A DNA stretch of 14,781 nt from an uncultured Oscillospiraceae bacterium (GTDB lineage: Bacteria; Bacillota; Clostridia; Oscillospirales; Ruminococcaceae), in NCBI GenBank assembly GCA_950097605.1, contig CATNEU010000012.1:1-14781 (forward strand), written 5' to 3'. A program made the position numbers and the translations under genes. A model generated the notes under the pieces. That model saw only the letters and a program-made list of their open reading frames with translations, searched no databases and was not told the origin of the DNA. Shown here one piece after another: positions 1 to 5,950 of this stretch. Each line of letters begins with the position of its first letter. Within the stretch, counting starts at the first letter, position 1.

Positions 1-131
1 TACAGATCGGCGCGGCGCTGTTCAGTGACCCGATGGCCCCGGTGCACATCCTGGAGGGCGTGAACAACTGGCTGGACCAGAACGGTATACGGAATGTCTC
101 GGAGATCGTGGGAACGGTGCAGCCATGGTAG
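1..131 (+). CDS. pyrD: dihydroorotate dehydrogenase, C-terminal fragment
   Basis: Only the last 42 codons are in the window, read in the frame starting at base 3 and ending at TAG 129-131. The residues QIGAALFSDP, followed by an ILEGV stretch and a final helix, match the C-terminal end of class 1 dihydroorotate dehydrogenases, where a 'G(T/A)A.F.DP' strand helps hold the FMN phosphate and a last helix closes the barrel. The enzyme oxidises dihydroorotate to orotate in pyrimidine synthesis. In Firmicutes the 1B form works with an electron-transfer subunit (PyrK), which is not visible here. The stop codon lies inside the next gene, so the two are probably translationally coupled. Identification rests on a short tail and is therefore good but not certain. 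Confidence 0.78.
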   Translation, partial: QIGAALFSDPMAPVHILEGVNNWLDQNGIRNVSEIVGTVQPW

Positions 132-820
132 GATCCGGCACTGGATGCCTGCTCTATATCATCCGGCACGCCGAGGCCGCGGGCAACGCGGCGCGCACCT
201 TTCAGGGCCGGACCGACGCCATGTTGACCGAACGTGGACGGTTACAGGCAGAACGGCTCGCTGAACGCTTTCAGAAGATTCCGCTTGACGCGGTCTACAC
301 AAGCCCGCTGCAGCGGGCCTGCGATACGGCAGCCGCCGTTTGTCGGAACCATCCGGGCCTGGCGCCGGAGATCGACCCGGATTTGGCGGAGATCGACGGC
401 GGTGACATAGAGGGCAGGAGCTGGGCGGAGTTTTCGGCTTTGTATCCGCAGGCAAGCGCGCTTTGGGATGGGCCGTTGCATCAATTTGCCGCGCCGGGCG
501 GCGAGAGCATGCGGCAGGTATACGACCGGGTTTCCCGCGCGCTCATGCGCATCGCGGCGAACCCGGGACGGGCTGTCGCAGTGGTTTCGCATGGCTGTGC
601 CATAAAAAACCTATTGTGCTTTGCATCGGACGCTGGGTTTGAGCGGCTGGCGGAAACGCCTTGGCCGCAACACGCTTCGGTGAGCTGTATAGAGGCCGGA
701 GAGCATGGGTTCCGCATCCGGTTTGCCAGTGATACCAGCCACCTGGAGGAGGCGCTGCGTGCCCATACCCGTTTTCGCGGCGACGAAGGACGGCAGCAGG
801 TGCAAACGCAGCCGGAATAA
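125..820 (+). CDS. histidine phosphatase family protein (phosphoglycerate mutase-like)
   Basis: A 231-residue soluble protein of the branch that uses a phospho-histidine intermediate. The catalytic RHAE motif is at residues 14-17 (His15 would be phosphorylated). A second phosphate-binding arginine lies in SPLQRA near residue 64, the acidic residue in LAEIDGGDIEG near 89, and the second catalytic His in VVSHG at 156. Length fits the GpmB/CobC/PhoE-type subgroup. Its substrate cannot be read from sequence, and phosphoglycerate mutase activity should not be assumed. The ATG at 125 overlaps the end of pyrD by 7 bases and has only a weak ribosome binding site, which suggests coupling to pyrD translation. 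No other ATG lies upstream of the RHAE motif. Confidence 0.85.
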   Translation: MVGSGTGCLLYIIRHAEAAGNAARTFQGRTDAMLTERGRLQAERLAERFQKIPLDAVYTSPLQRACDTAAAVCRNHPGLAPEIDPDLAEIDGGDIEGRSWAEFSALYPQASALWDGPLHQFAAPGGESMRQVYDRVSRALMRIAANPGRAVAVVSHGCAIKNLLCFASDAGFERLAETPWPQHASVSCIEAGEHGFRIRFASDTSHLEEALRAHTRFRGDEGRQQVQTQPE

Positions 821-877
821 AACATCCGTACCGCGGGCAGCCTGCCTGTGGATACTTAAATAGAAGGAAGGCGTACA

Positions 878-1297
878 ATGAAAATCATGGCAGTTGATCT
901 CGGGGACGCGCGCACCGGTCTTGCGGCCTGTGACCGCACCGAGTTTTTGGCTTCGCCGCTCGGCGTGATTCACGAGCGGGATTTTGAGGAGCTTTTGAAA
1001 AAGGTGGCCCATATGGCGAAGGAATACGACATCGGTGAAATCGTGGTGGGGCATCCCAAGAATATGGACGGCAGCGAAGGCGAGCGCGCGCAGAAGTGCG
1101 AGCTGTTTGCCAACCGGCTGCGGGCGATTGTGGAGGTCCCCGTGAAGCTCTGGGACGAACGGTGCACGACGGTTTCGGCTCACAATTATTTAAACCAGAC
1201 CGACACGCGCGGCAAAAAGCGCAAGGAGATCGTCGACGAGGTTGCCGCGACGATTATTCTGGAGAGCTATATGGACTATCGAAAAAATCAGAGATAG
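878..1297 (+). CDS. ruvX: putative pre-16S rRNA nuclease / Holliday junction resolvase RuvX (YqgF)
   Basis: A 139-residue RNase H-fold nuclease of the YqgF/RuvX family, close to the family's usual length. The first catalytic Asp is in AVDLGDARTG (Asp7). The second acidic strand is EIVVGHPKNMDGS (Glu54 region), then LWDERCTT with Asp93/Glu94, and VDEVAA with Asp120. The family is known for pre-16S rRNA 5'-end processing in bacteria and was earlier proposed to resolve Holliday junctions. The ATG at 878 has AAGGAAGG about 7 bases upstream. The gene stands 57 bp after the phosphatase and is probably the last of that transcript, because its stop codon lies within a terminator palindrome. Confidence 0.9.
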   Translation: MKIMAVDLGDARTGLAACDRTEFLASPLGVIHERDFEELLKKVAHMAKEYDIGEIVVGHPKNMDGSEGERAQKCELFANRLRAIVEVPVKLWDERCTTVSAHNYLNQTDTRGKKRKEIVDEVAATIILESYMDYRKNQR

Positions 1298-1334
1298 AAA
1301 AAAGGGGTATTTGCAAATACCCCTTTTTCTATCT
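1292..1334. terminator. long palindromic terminator at the end of ruvX
   Basis: The arms at 1292-1313 and 1314-1334 pair almost perfectly, with one extra A in the A/T run. The core is GGGGTATTTG/CAAATACCCC, flanked by A-runs on the left and T-runs on the right, so it can work on either strand. The ruvX stop codon (1295-1297) is inside the left arm. Confidence 0.85.
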
Positions 1335-1405
1335 CCGATTTTTCATGTTTTTTATTTTATGGATGTATCTATCTTTTCGTTTGTCGCTCAGGCGTGCTGT
1401 GGGCC

Positions 1406-1432
1406 CATCCTTTTTTGTGAGAAAAAAGGATG
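1406..1432 (+). repeat. hairpin of a truncated fifth module copy
   Basis: CATCCTTTTTT (1406-1416) pairs with AAAAAAGGATG (1422-1432) across the loop GTGAG. It is preceded by GGGCCC and a degenerate GTCGC flank repeat at 1383, exactly as at the start of the complete modules. After about 1440 the similarity to the module stops. Confidence 0.65.
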
Positions 1433-1502
1433 CCAAAACTTTTTCTTTCTTTTCTTAACCTCTTGATGCATCTATCTTTTCGTCCGTCGCTCAGGCCGCG
1501 AC

Positions 1503-1673
1503 GGGCCCATCCTTTTTGGCGCAGCCCAAAAAGGATGCAAAAAGGCTGGTCAAGGGGGCGAACGGCTCCGCTCCATTTGACGGTACGCCGTACACAGCGC
1601 AGCAAAGGGCGACAAAACAGCGGTCGCGGGGAGCGCGGCGCGGGTCGCGGGCCTGCCCCCTTCACAATCCCCG
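1503..1673 (+). repeat. ~170-nt structured module, type X, copy A
   Basis: It begins with GGGCCC and a hairpin (1508-1537; CATCCTTTTT with AAAAAGGATG). A closing helix follows, formed by GTCAAGGGGG (1549-1558) and CCCCCTTCAC (1656-1665), with a single C-C mismatch. It encloses the conserved ACAGCGGTCGC at 1617-1627. Its best match is the reverse strand of 14343-14512; a more diverged relative is the reverse strand of 1791-1957. Whether it is transcribed is unknown. Confidence 0.7.
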
Positions 1674-1790
1674 TTCCAGGAGGGAAGCCGAGCCGATAGA
1701 AATAGGCTCGTTGCAAGGGAGGAGAACTTTATCAATTAGCCCTTCCCTTGCAGCAAGCCTACTGAAAGCATCCCCACTTGGGTACGGCTG

Positions 1791-1957
1791 GGGGATTGTT
1801 AAGGGGCGCGTCTTCCGACCCATCAGCGCACTTTCTGCGACCGCTGTGTTCTCGCTCTTTGCTTGTCCGAAGACGGCGCAGAGTCAAATGGAGGAAGGTA
1901 GCGGCACCCCTTAACCAGATTTTTGCTTCCTTTTTGTCTGTCAAAAAGGAAGTGCCC
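1791..1957 (-). repeat. ~170-nt structured module, type Y, copy A
   Basis: Read on the minus strand it has the same plan as the type X module: a hairpin (arms GGAAG side and CTTCCTTTTT side near 1927-1953), a closing helix GTTAAGGGG (on the minus strand from 1915) with CCCCTTAAC (ending at 1799), and the conserved ACAGCGGTCGC, seen as its complement at 1837-1847. It matches 14060-14226 closely. Confidence 0.7.
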
Positions 1958-2056
1958 GTCGCGGCATGAGCGACAAATAAAAAGATAGATGCATCAAAAA
2001 GCTATAAAGGAGCTGCAATGAATATACCCAGTCGCGGCCCGAGTGACGAACTATCA

Positions 2057-2072
2057 GATAGATGCATCTATC
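2057..2072. repeat. perfect 16-bp palindrome at the right end of element A
   Basis: GATAGATGCATCTATC is its own reverse complement. Elsewhere in the elements its left half (AGATAGATGCATC) ends right-side flank repeats and its right half (GATGCATCTATC) begins left-side ones. This is where two oppositely oriented repeat ends meet. Confidence 0.7.
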
Positions 2073-2136
2073 CGCTATAAACCCGAAAAAAACTATAAAA
2101 CCAATTTTATATTTTTTTGACTTTTTCCCAAAAGGC

Positions 2137-2173
2137 AAAAAAATATGCCGCCCCCGCGATTGCAGGAACAGCA
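2137..2173 (-). terminator. terminator of tRNA-Val
   Basis: On the minus strand, TGCTGTTCCTGC pairs with GCGGGGGCGGCA over the loop AATC (12 pairs, several of them G-U). It is followed by TATTTTTTT. The hairpin begins 4 bases after the encoded CCA end of the tRNA, a normal spacing for an intrinsic tRNA terminator. Confidence 0.8.
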
Positions 2174-2177
2174 CCCC

Positions 2178-2253
2178 TGGTGGACGATAACGGACTTGAA
2201 CCGCTGACCCCCTGCACGTCAAGCAGGTGCTCTTCCAGCTGAGCTAATCGTCC
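2178..2253 (-). tRNA. tRNA-Val (anticodon GAC)
   Basis: The minus strand folds as a full cloverleaf of 76 nt including an encoded CCA. The acceptor arms are GGACGAT and ATCGTCC, the D-arm is GCTC...GAGC, and the T-arm has the GTTCAAGTC loop region. The anticodon stem CCTGC/GCAGG encloses TTGACGT, placing GAC at the anticodon (plus-strand 2218-2220). It reads the valine codons GUC and GUU. It is a single tRNA with its own promoter and terminator, between repeat element A and the ruvC transcript, which runs the opposite way. Confidence 0.95.
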
Positions 2254-2296
2254 ATATTTTGTTGTTTTATAGGAAACATCCGTTGCGATGTTGTAT

Positions 2297-2325
2297 ATTA
2301 TAAAACACTTTTTGAACAATTTCAA
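2297..2325 (-). promoter_or_regulatory. sigma-70-type promoter of tRNA-Val
   Basis: On the minus strand the -35 TTGAAA (2320-2325) and the -10 TATAAT (2297-2302, consensus) are separated by exactly 17 bp. Transcription would start near 2290, about 37 bases before the mature tRNA 5' end. Confidence 0.85.
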
Positions 2326-2473
2326 CCCCTTGCAACAAAAAAATTCAATTCCCCGTGTTTTTTACAGATCTCACAAACAAATTGATGGATTAAATGTTTC
2401 GATTGTGTAAATAGTACATGCCTTTCGGGACATTTTTCACACGGTTCCACTTTTAAAAAATACAGGCGGTTTG

Positions 2474-2502
2474 TTGCCGGGTATCACGGCGTATGCTATA
2501 AT
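2474..2502 (+). promoter_or_regulatory. promoter of the ruvC operon
   Basis: TTGCCG (2474-2479), a 17-bp spacer and TATAAT (2497-2502), with an extended -10 TGc directly before it. The predicted start is around 2509-2511, giving a leader of about 100 nt before ruvC. It is the only clear promoter seen before the 8-kb block that runs to the DUF5711-type gene. Confidence 0.75.
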
Positions 2503-2510
2503 ATAGTGGT

Positions 2511-2600
2511 ATGAACCGCACCCGGTTTTGCGCCCTGCGCCGCCGGTTTTCGCGGGTTTGCAGATTCTGTCCGTCTCCATGTTCCGGCGGACTTTTATGA
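2511..2600 (+). CDS. possible leader peptide upstream of ruvC (29 codons)
   Basis: An ATG sits almost on the predicted transcription start and opens a 29-codon frame ending at TGA 2598-2600, directly before the ruvC ribosome binding site. The peptide would begin MNRTRFCALRRR and is rich in arginine and cysteine. There is no ribosome binding site, so it could only be translated as a leaderless message. It may well be a chance frame, and I list it only because of its exact fit between promoter and ruvC. Confidence 0.18.
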   Translation: MNRTRFCALRRRFSRVCRFCPSPCSGGLL

Positions 2601-2612
2601 GAAGGAGCGCTT

Positions 2613-3116
2613 ATGAAAATCATCGGCATCGACCCCGGCTATGCAATCGTCGGATACGGCGTGGTCTCCTACGACAAAGGACGGTTTACCACCTATGACT
2701 ACGGCGCCATCACCACCGAGGCGCACACGCAATTTGAGGGCCGCCTTGCCAAGATTTACGACGAGCTCTCCGATATTCTCACAAAACACAAGCCCGACTA
2801 CATGTCGATCGAGCAGTTGTTTTTCACGACCAACCAGAAGACGGCGATTGCCGTCGCCCAGGCGCGCGGCGTGATCCTGCTTGCGGCCAAACAGCACGGC
2901 GTTGAGGTTTTCGAGTATACGCCGCTGCAGGTCAAACAGTCGGTGGTGGGCTATGGCAAGGCCGTCAAGTCGCAAGTGATGGAGATGACCCGCATCCTGC
3001 TGCACCTCAAAGCGGTGCCCAAGCCGGACGACACGGCGGACGCGCTGGCCATTGCCATCTGCCACGCGCACTGCGCGGGCTCGCTGCTGAACCGCAGGCT
3101 GATACAGGGAGTATAG
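2613..3116 (+). CDS. ruvC: crossover junction endodeoxyribonuclease RuvC
   Basis: A 167-residue RNase H-fold resolvase that cuts Holliday junctions during recombinational repair, working with the RuvAB motor encoded just downstream. All four catalytic acids are visible: Asp7 in IIGIDPG, Glu67 in SIEQLFF, and Asp140 and Asp143 in DDTADALAIA. The conserved basic and aromatic loop TPLQVKQSVVGYGKA is at about residues 103-117. Length is typical. The ATG has GAAGGAG 6 bases upstream. It is the first large gene of the transcript that starts at the 2474-2502 promoter. Confidence 0.97.
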   Translation: MKIIGIDPGYAIVGYGVVSYDKGRFTTYDYGAITTEAHTQFEGRLAKIYDELSDILTKHKPDYMSIEQLFFTTNQKTAIAVAQARGVILLAAKQHGVEVFEYTPLQVKQSVVGYGKAVKSQVMEMTRILLHLKAVPKPDDTADALAIAICHAHCAGSLLNRRLIQGV

Positions 3117-3249
3117 ACGCGCCTGCCGCCGTTTAATCCCTGTTGTCTATAAAATCCACACAAAACAGAGCTGTGTTCCCCTGCCGTCCACGGTATTCTA
3201 TAGAAACAGGGAACCAGCGTACCGAGTATAAACGAAGGGAACCAGCGCA
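3117..3249. other. ruvC-ruvA gap with nested inverted repeats and a short duplication
   Basis: This 133-bp gap is unusually long for a ruvC-ruvA pair. CCCTGTTgTCTATA (near 3137-3150) can pair with TATAGAAACAGGG (3199-3211) apart from one extra base, enclosing about 50 nt. AGGGAACCAGCG occurs twice, at 3208-3219 and 3236-3247, the second copy serving as the ruvA ribosome binding region. No gene and no convincing promoter is seen. It may be a structured linker affecting ruvA translation; that is inference. Confidence 0.45.
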
Positions 3250-3852
3250 ATGTATTACAGTGTAAGAGGGACTCTGCTCCATACCGAGCCCGGCGTCGCC
3301 GTGATTGAATGCGGCGGCGTGGGCTATAAATGCTTCACAACGTTTACCACCATGTCCAAGCTGCCCGCAATCGGGGGCGAGGCCATGCTCTATACCTTTT
3401 TGCATGTCAAGGAGGACGCGCTCGACCTGTTCGGCTTCTCCGACACGGCGGAGCTGACCTGTTTCAAACAACTGCTCACGGTGTCCGGCGTCGGCCCAAA
3501 GGTCGCGCTGGCCATCCTGTCGGATTTAACGCCCGGCAGGCTCGCGCTCGCCGTGGTATCGGGCGATGCCAAAACGCTCACGCGCTGCCAAGGGGTAGGC
3601 AACAAAACCGCCCAGCGCATCGTGCTCGAGCTCAAGGACAAAATGAAGGGCGCCGATATCGGCGGCGACGTTGCGGTGGCGGCCTCCGCCAGTGCAATAC
3701 CCGATTCCAACGCCGGAGAGGCCATTGCGGCGCTCGTTGTGCTGGGCTACTCCCAGTCCGAGGCCGCCGTGGCGGTCGGCGGGCTGCAGCCGGACCTTTC
3801 GGTTGAAGAGATGATCAAGCGCGGCCTTGGGGCGCTTGCGGGAAAGGTGTGA
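3250..3852 (+). CDS. ruvA: Holliday junction branch migration complex subunit RuvA
   Basis: A 200-residue protein that binds four-way junctions as a tetramer and loads the RuvB motor. The N-terminal OB-fold domain covers about residues 1-62 (MYYSVRGTLLH...). It is followed by two helix-hairpin-helix motifs, LTVSGVGPKVALAIL (about 76-90) and CQGVGNKTAQRIVLEL (about 113-128). An alanine-rich flexible linker leads to the small C-terminal RuvB-contacting domain (about 155-200, ending in EEMIKRGLGAL). Length is typical. The ATG follows AGGGA, a modest ribosome binding site within a short duplicated sequence. ruvB starts 6 bases after its stop. Confidence 0.97.
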   Translation: MYYSVRGTLLHTEPGVAVIECGGVGYKCFTTFTTMSKLPAIGGEAMLYTFLHVKEDALDLFGFSDTAELTCFKQLLTVSGVGPKVALAILSDLTPGRLALAVVSGDAKTLTRCQGVGNKTAQRIVLELKDKMKGADIGGDVAVAASASAIPDSNAGEAIAALVVLGYSQSEAAVAVGGLQPDLSVEEMIKRGLGALAGKV

Positions 3853-3858
3853 GCATAA

Positions 3859-4959
3859 ATGGACGAAATGGATTTTGAAAACCGCATGGTTGCGCCCGAG
3901 TACGCCGAGTCGGACGCGGACGTGGAAACCACGCTGCGCCCCAAAACGCTCGGGGAGTATATTGGGCAGACCAAGGCCAAGGAGAACCTCTCGGTGTTTA
4001 TCGAGGCCGCCAAGGGGCGCGGCGAGAGCCTGGACCATGTGCTGCTCTATGGCCCGCCGGGTCTCGGCAAAACAACGCTCGCGGGCATCATCGCAAACGA
4101 GATGAACGTGAACCTGCGCGTCACCTCGGGCCCCGCCATTGAAAAGCCCGGCGACCTCGCGGCGCTGCTGACCAACCTCAGCGAGAACGACATCCTGTTT
4201 ATTGATGAAATTCACCGGATGTCCCGCAGCGTCGAGGAGGTTTTATATCCCGCGATGGAGGACTATGCACTGGATATCATCATCGGCAAGGGCCCCAGCG
4301 CGCGCTCGATCCGCATCGACCTGCCGCCGTTTACGCTGATTGGCGCAACCACCCGTGCGGGACAGCTCACCTCCCCGCTGCGCGACCGGTTTGGCGTGAT
4401 CCTGCGCCTGGAGCTCTATACCAACGAGGAGCTGGCCGAAATCATCCTGCGCAGCGCCAACATTCTGGGCGTTCCCTGCGAGAAAAGCGGCGCGCTCGAG
4501 CTGGCCAAGCGTTCCCGCGGCACACCGCGCATTGCCAACCGGCTGCTCAAGCGGGTGCGGGATTTCGCGCAGGTGGTCGGCACCGGCGTGATCAACTACG
4601 AAATCACCAAGACGGCGCTTGACCGCCTGGAGATTGACCCGCTGGGGCTGGACAACATCGACCGCCGCATGCTTATGACGATCATCAAAAACTATGCGGG
4701 CGGCCCGGTCGGGCTGGAGACGCTCGCAGCCGCGATCGGTGAGGAGTCGGTCACGCTCGAGGACGTCTGCGAGCCCTACCTGATGCAGGTGGGCTTTTTA
4801 AGCCGCACACCGCGCGGGCGCTGTGCGACCGCGCTGGCCTACGACTATTTCGGGCTGCCCTACAGCAAGGAGAACGAGCCCGCCAAGGAAGCCGCGCCCT
4901 ATGAAAACCTCACGCTGTTTGAGGCGCGGGAAGCGCCCGACAACGGCGCGTCCTCTTGA
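3859..4959 (+). CDS. ruvB: Holliday junction branch migration ATPase RuvB
   Basis: A 366-residue AAA+ hexameric motor that drives branch migration together with RuvA. Walker A is GPPGLGKTT (residues 65-73), Walker B is IDEIH (116-120), sensor 1 is GATTRAG (163-169), and the arginine finger is in SPLRDRFG (Arg176). GTPRIANRLLKRVRDFA carries the sensor 2 region. The C-terminal winged-helix DNA-binding domain ends with GFLSRTPRGR. About 40 further residues, rich in Glu and Pro, extend past this conserved end and make it slightly longer than the usual 330-350. The ribosome binding site AAAGGTG lies in the end of ruvA, so the two genes are closely coupled. Confidence 0.97.
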   Translation: MDEMDFENRMVAPEYAESDADVETTLRPKTLGEYIGQTKAKENLSVFIEAAKGRGESLDHVLLYGPPGLGKTTLAGIIANEMNVNLRVTSGPAIEKPGDLAALLTNLSENDILFIDEIHRMSRSVEEVLYPAMEDYALDIIIGKGPSARSIRIDLPPFTLIGATTRAGQLTSPLRDRFGVILRLELYTNEELAEIILRSANILGVPCEKSGALELAKRSRGTPRIANRLLKRVRDFAQVVGTGVINYEITKTALDRLEIDPLGLDNIDRRMLMTIIKNYAGGPVGLETLAAAIGEESVTLEDVCEPYLMQVGFLSRTPRGRCATALAYDYFGLPYSKENEPAKEAAPYENLTLFEAREAPDNGASS

Positions 4960-5029
4960 CTTTTCGCCGGGCAAGCCGTCCCGGCATCCGATAAAATACC
5001 GGCGCGCTGCGCCCCGAAGGAGACTGTTC

Positions 5030-5896
5030 ATGAGAATTGCAGACAGATGGAAAGACTACGAGGTGCTCGACGCATCAAGCGGCGAAAAGCTCGAACGCTG
5101 GGGCGGCGTATTGCTGGTTCGTCCCGACCCGCAGATCATCTGGAATACCCCGCGCGGCCGCTCCGAGTGGCGGCGCGCGCACGCGCGCTATCTGCGGTCC
5201 TCTTCGGGCGGGGGGCGCTGGGAGCACCGGATCAAAACGGACGAAAGCTGGACCATCCGGTATGGGGACCTCACCTTTCTTATCAAACCGACCGGGTTTA
5301 AGCACACCGGCCTGTTTCCCGAGCAAGCCGTGAATTGGGACTTTTTGCGCGATACGATCCAAAGCGCGGGCCGTCCGGTCAAGGTGCTCAACCTCTTTGC
5401 CTATACGGGCGGCGCAACGCTCGCCTGTGCGGCGGCCGGCGCCAGCGTCTGCCACGTGGACGCCTCCAAGGGCATGGTGTCCTGGGCGCGCGAAAACGCG
5501 GCGCTCTCCGGCCTTGCGGACAAGCCGGTCCGCTGGATTGTGGACGACTGTGAAAAGTTTGTCGCCCGCGAGATCAAGCGCGGCAACCGCTACGACGTTG
5601 TGATTATGGACCCGCCGTCCTATGGGCGCGGGCCGGGCGGCGAGATCTGGAAGCTCGAGGACAATGTGCACGCGCTGGTGTCGCTCTGCGCCCAGGTGCT
5701 GGCGGATAAGCCGCTGCTGTTTGTGCTCAATTCCTACACCACCGGCCTCTCGCCCTCGGTGATGGAATACCTGCTGGGGGTCACGGTTGCCTCCCGCTTT
5801 GGCGGCAAGGTCTCCTCGAGTGAAATCGGCCTGCCCGTGCGGGAGACGGGCTATGCGCTGCCCTGCGGTTCCACCGCAATCTGGCAGGCGGAATAG
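5030..5896 (+). CDS. class I SAM-dependent methyltransferase (RlmI/COG1092-like)
   Basis: A 288-residue Rossmann-fold methyltransferase. The SAM-binding motif I is in VLNLFAYTGGATLACAAAG (about 119-137), the acidic end of strand 2 is HVDASKGMV (142-150), a DDCEKF motif follows at about 172-177, and the catalytic-type DPPSYGRG is at 194-201. These resemble the C-terminal domains of 23S rRNA cytosine-C5 and guanine-N2 methyltransferases (RlmI/RlmK). The N-terminal PUA RNA-binding domain of RlmI is absent and replaced by about 110 residues rich in Trp and Arg. The substrate is probably rRNA but is not proven by sequence. The ATG at 5030 was chosen because AAGGAGA lies 8 bases upstream; the frame is open further up but overlaps ruvB without a better start. 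Confidence 0.85.
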   Translation: MRIADRWKDYEVLDASSGEKLERWGGVLLVRPDPQIIWNTPRGRSEWRRAHARYLRSSSGGGRWEHRIKTDESWTIRYGDLTFLIKPTGFKHTGLFPEQAVNWDFLRDTIQSAGRPVKVLNLFAYTGGATLACAAAGASVCHVDASKGMVSWARENAALSGLADKPVRWIVDDCEKFVAREIKRGNRYDVVIMDPPSYGRGPGGEIWKLEDNVHALVSLCAQVLADKPLLFVLNSYTTGLSPSVMEYLLGVTVASRFGGKVSSSEIGLPVRETGYALPCGSTAIWQAE

Positions 5897-5950
5897 GCTG
5901 CCCGCACCGACGTTTTTTTCACAATCAAGCAGAAAAAAGGACGGTCATAA

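Larger units (their letters stand above)
1362..2080. repeat. composite non-coding repeat element, copy A
   Basis: A region of about 720 bp without a convincing gene. From left to right it holds: a truncated module start (1383-1440); a flank repeat containing GTCGCTCAGGCCGCGAC at 1486; a module of about 170 nt in plus orientation (1503-1673); a centre (1674-1790); a related module in minus orientation (1791-1957); and two inverted flank repeats starting near 1958 and 2031 (73 bp apart). A reverse-complement version of the same arrangement lies at 13954-14700. Several open frames cross it, but their conserved bases follow hairpins rather than codons, and frame is lost between copies. I take it as a dispersed mosaic repeat, and do not recognise its family. 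A mobile, BIME- or MITE-like origin is inference. Confidence 0.8.

Noticed and set aside
1362..2080. Insertion sequence or transposase remnant
   Set aside because: No frame gives transposase-like motifs in either strand. The DNA is dominated by hairpins and repeats, so I call it a non-coding repeat instead.
3526..4215. Minus-strand frame of about 229 codons opposite ruvA/ruvB
   Set aside because: Both plus-strand genes are unmistakable, and the antisense product has low complexity and no family features.
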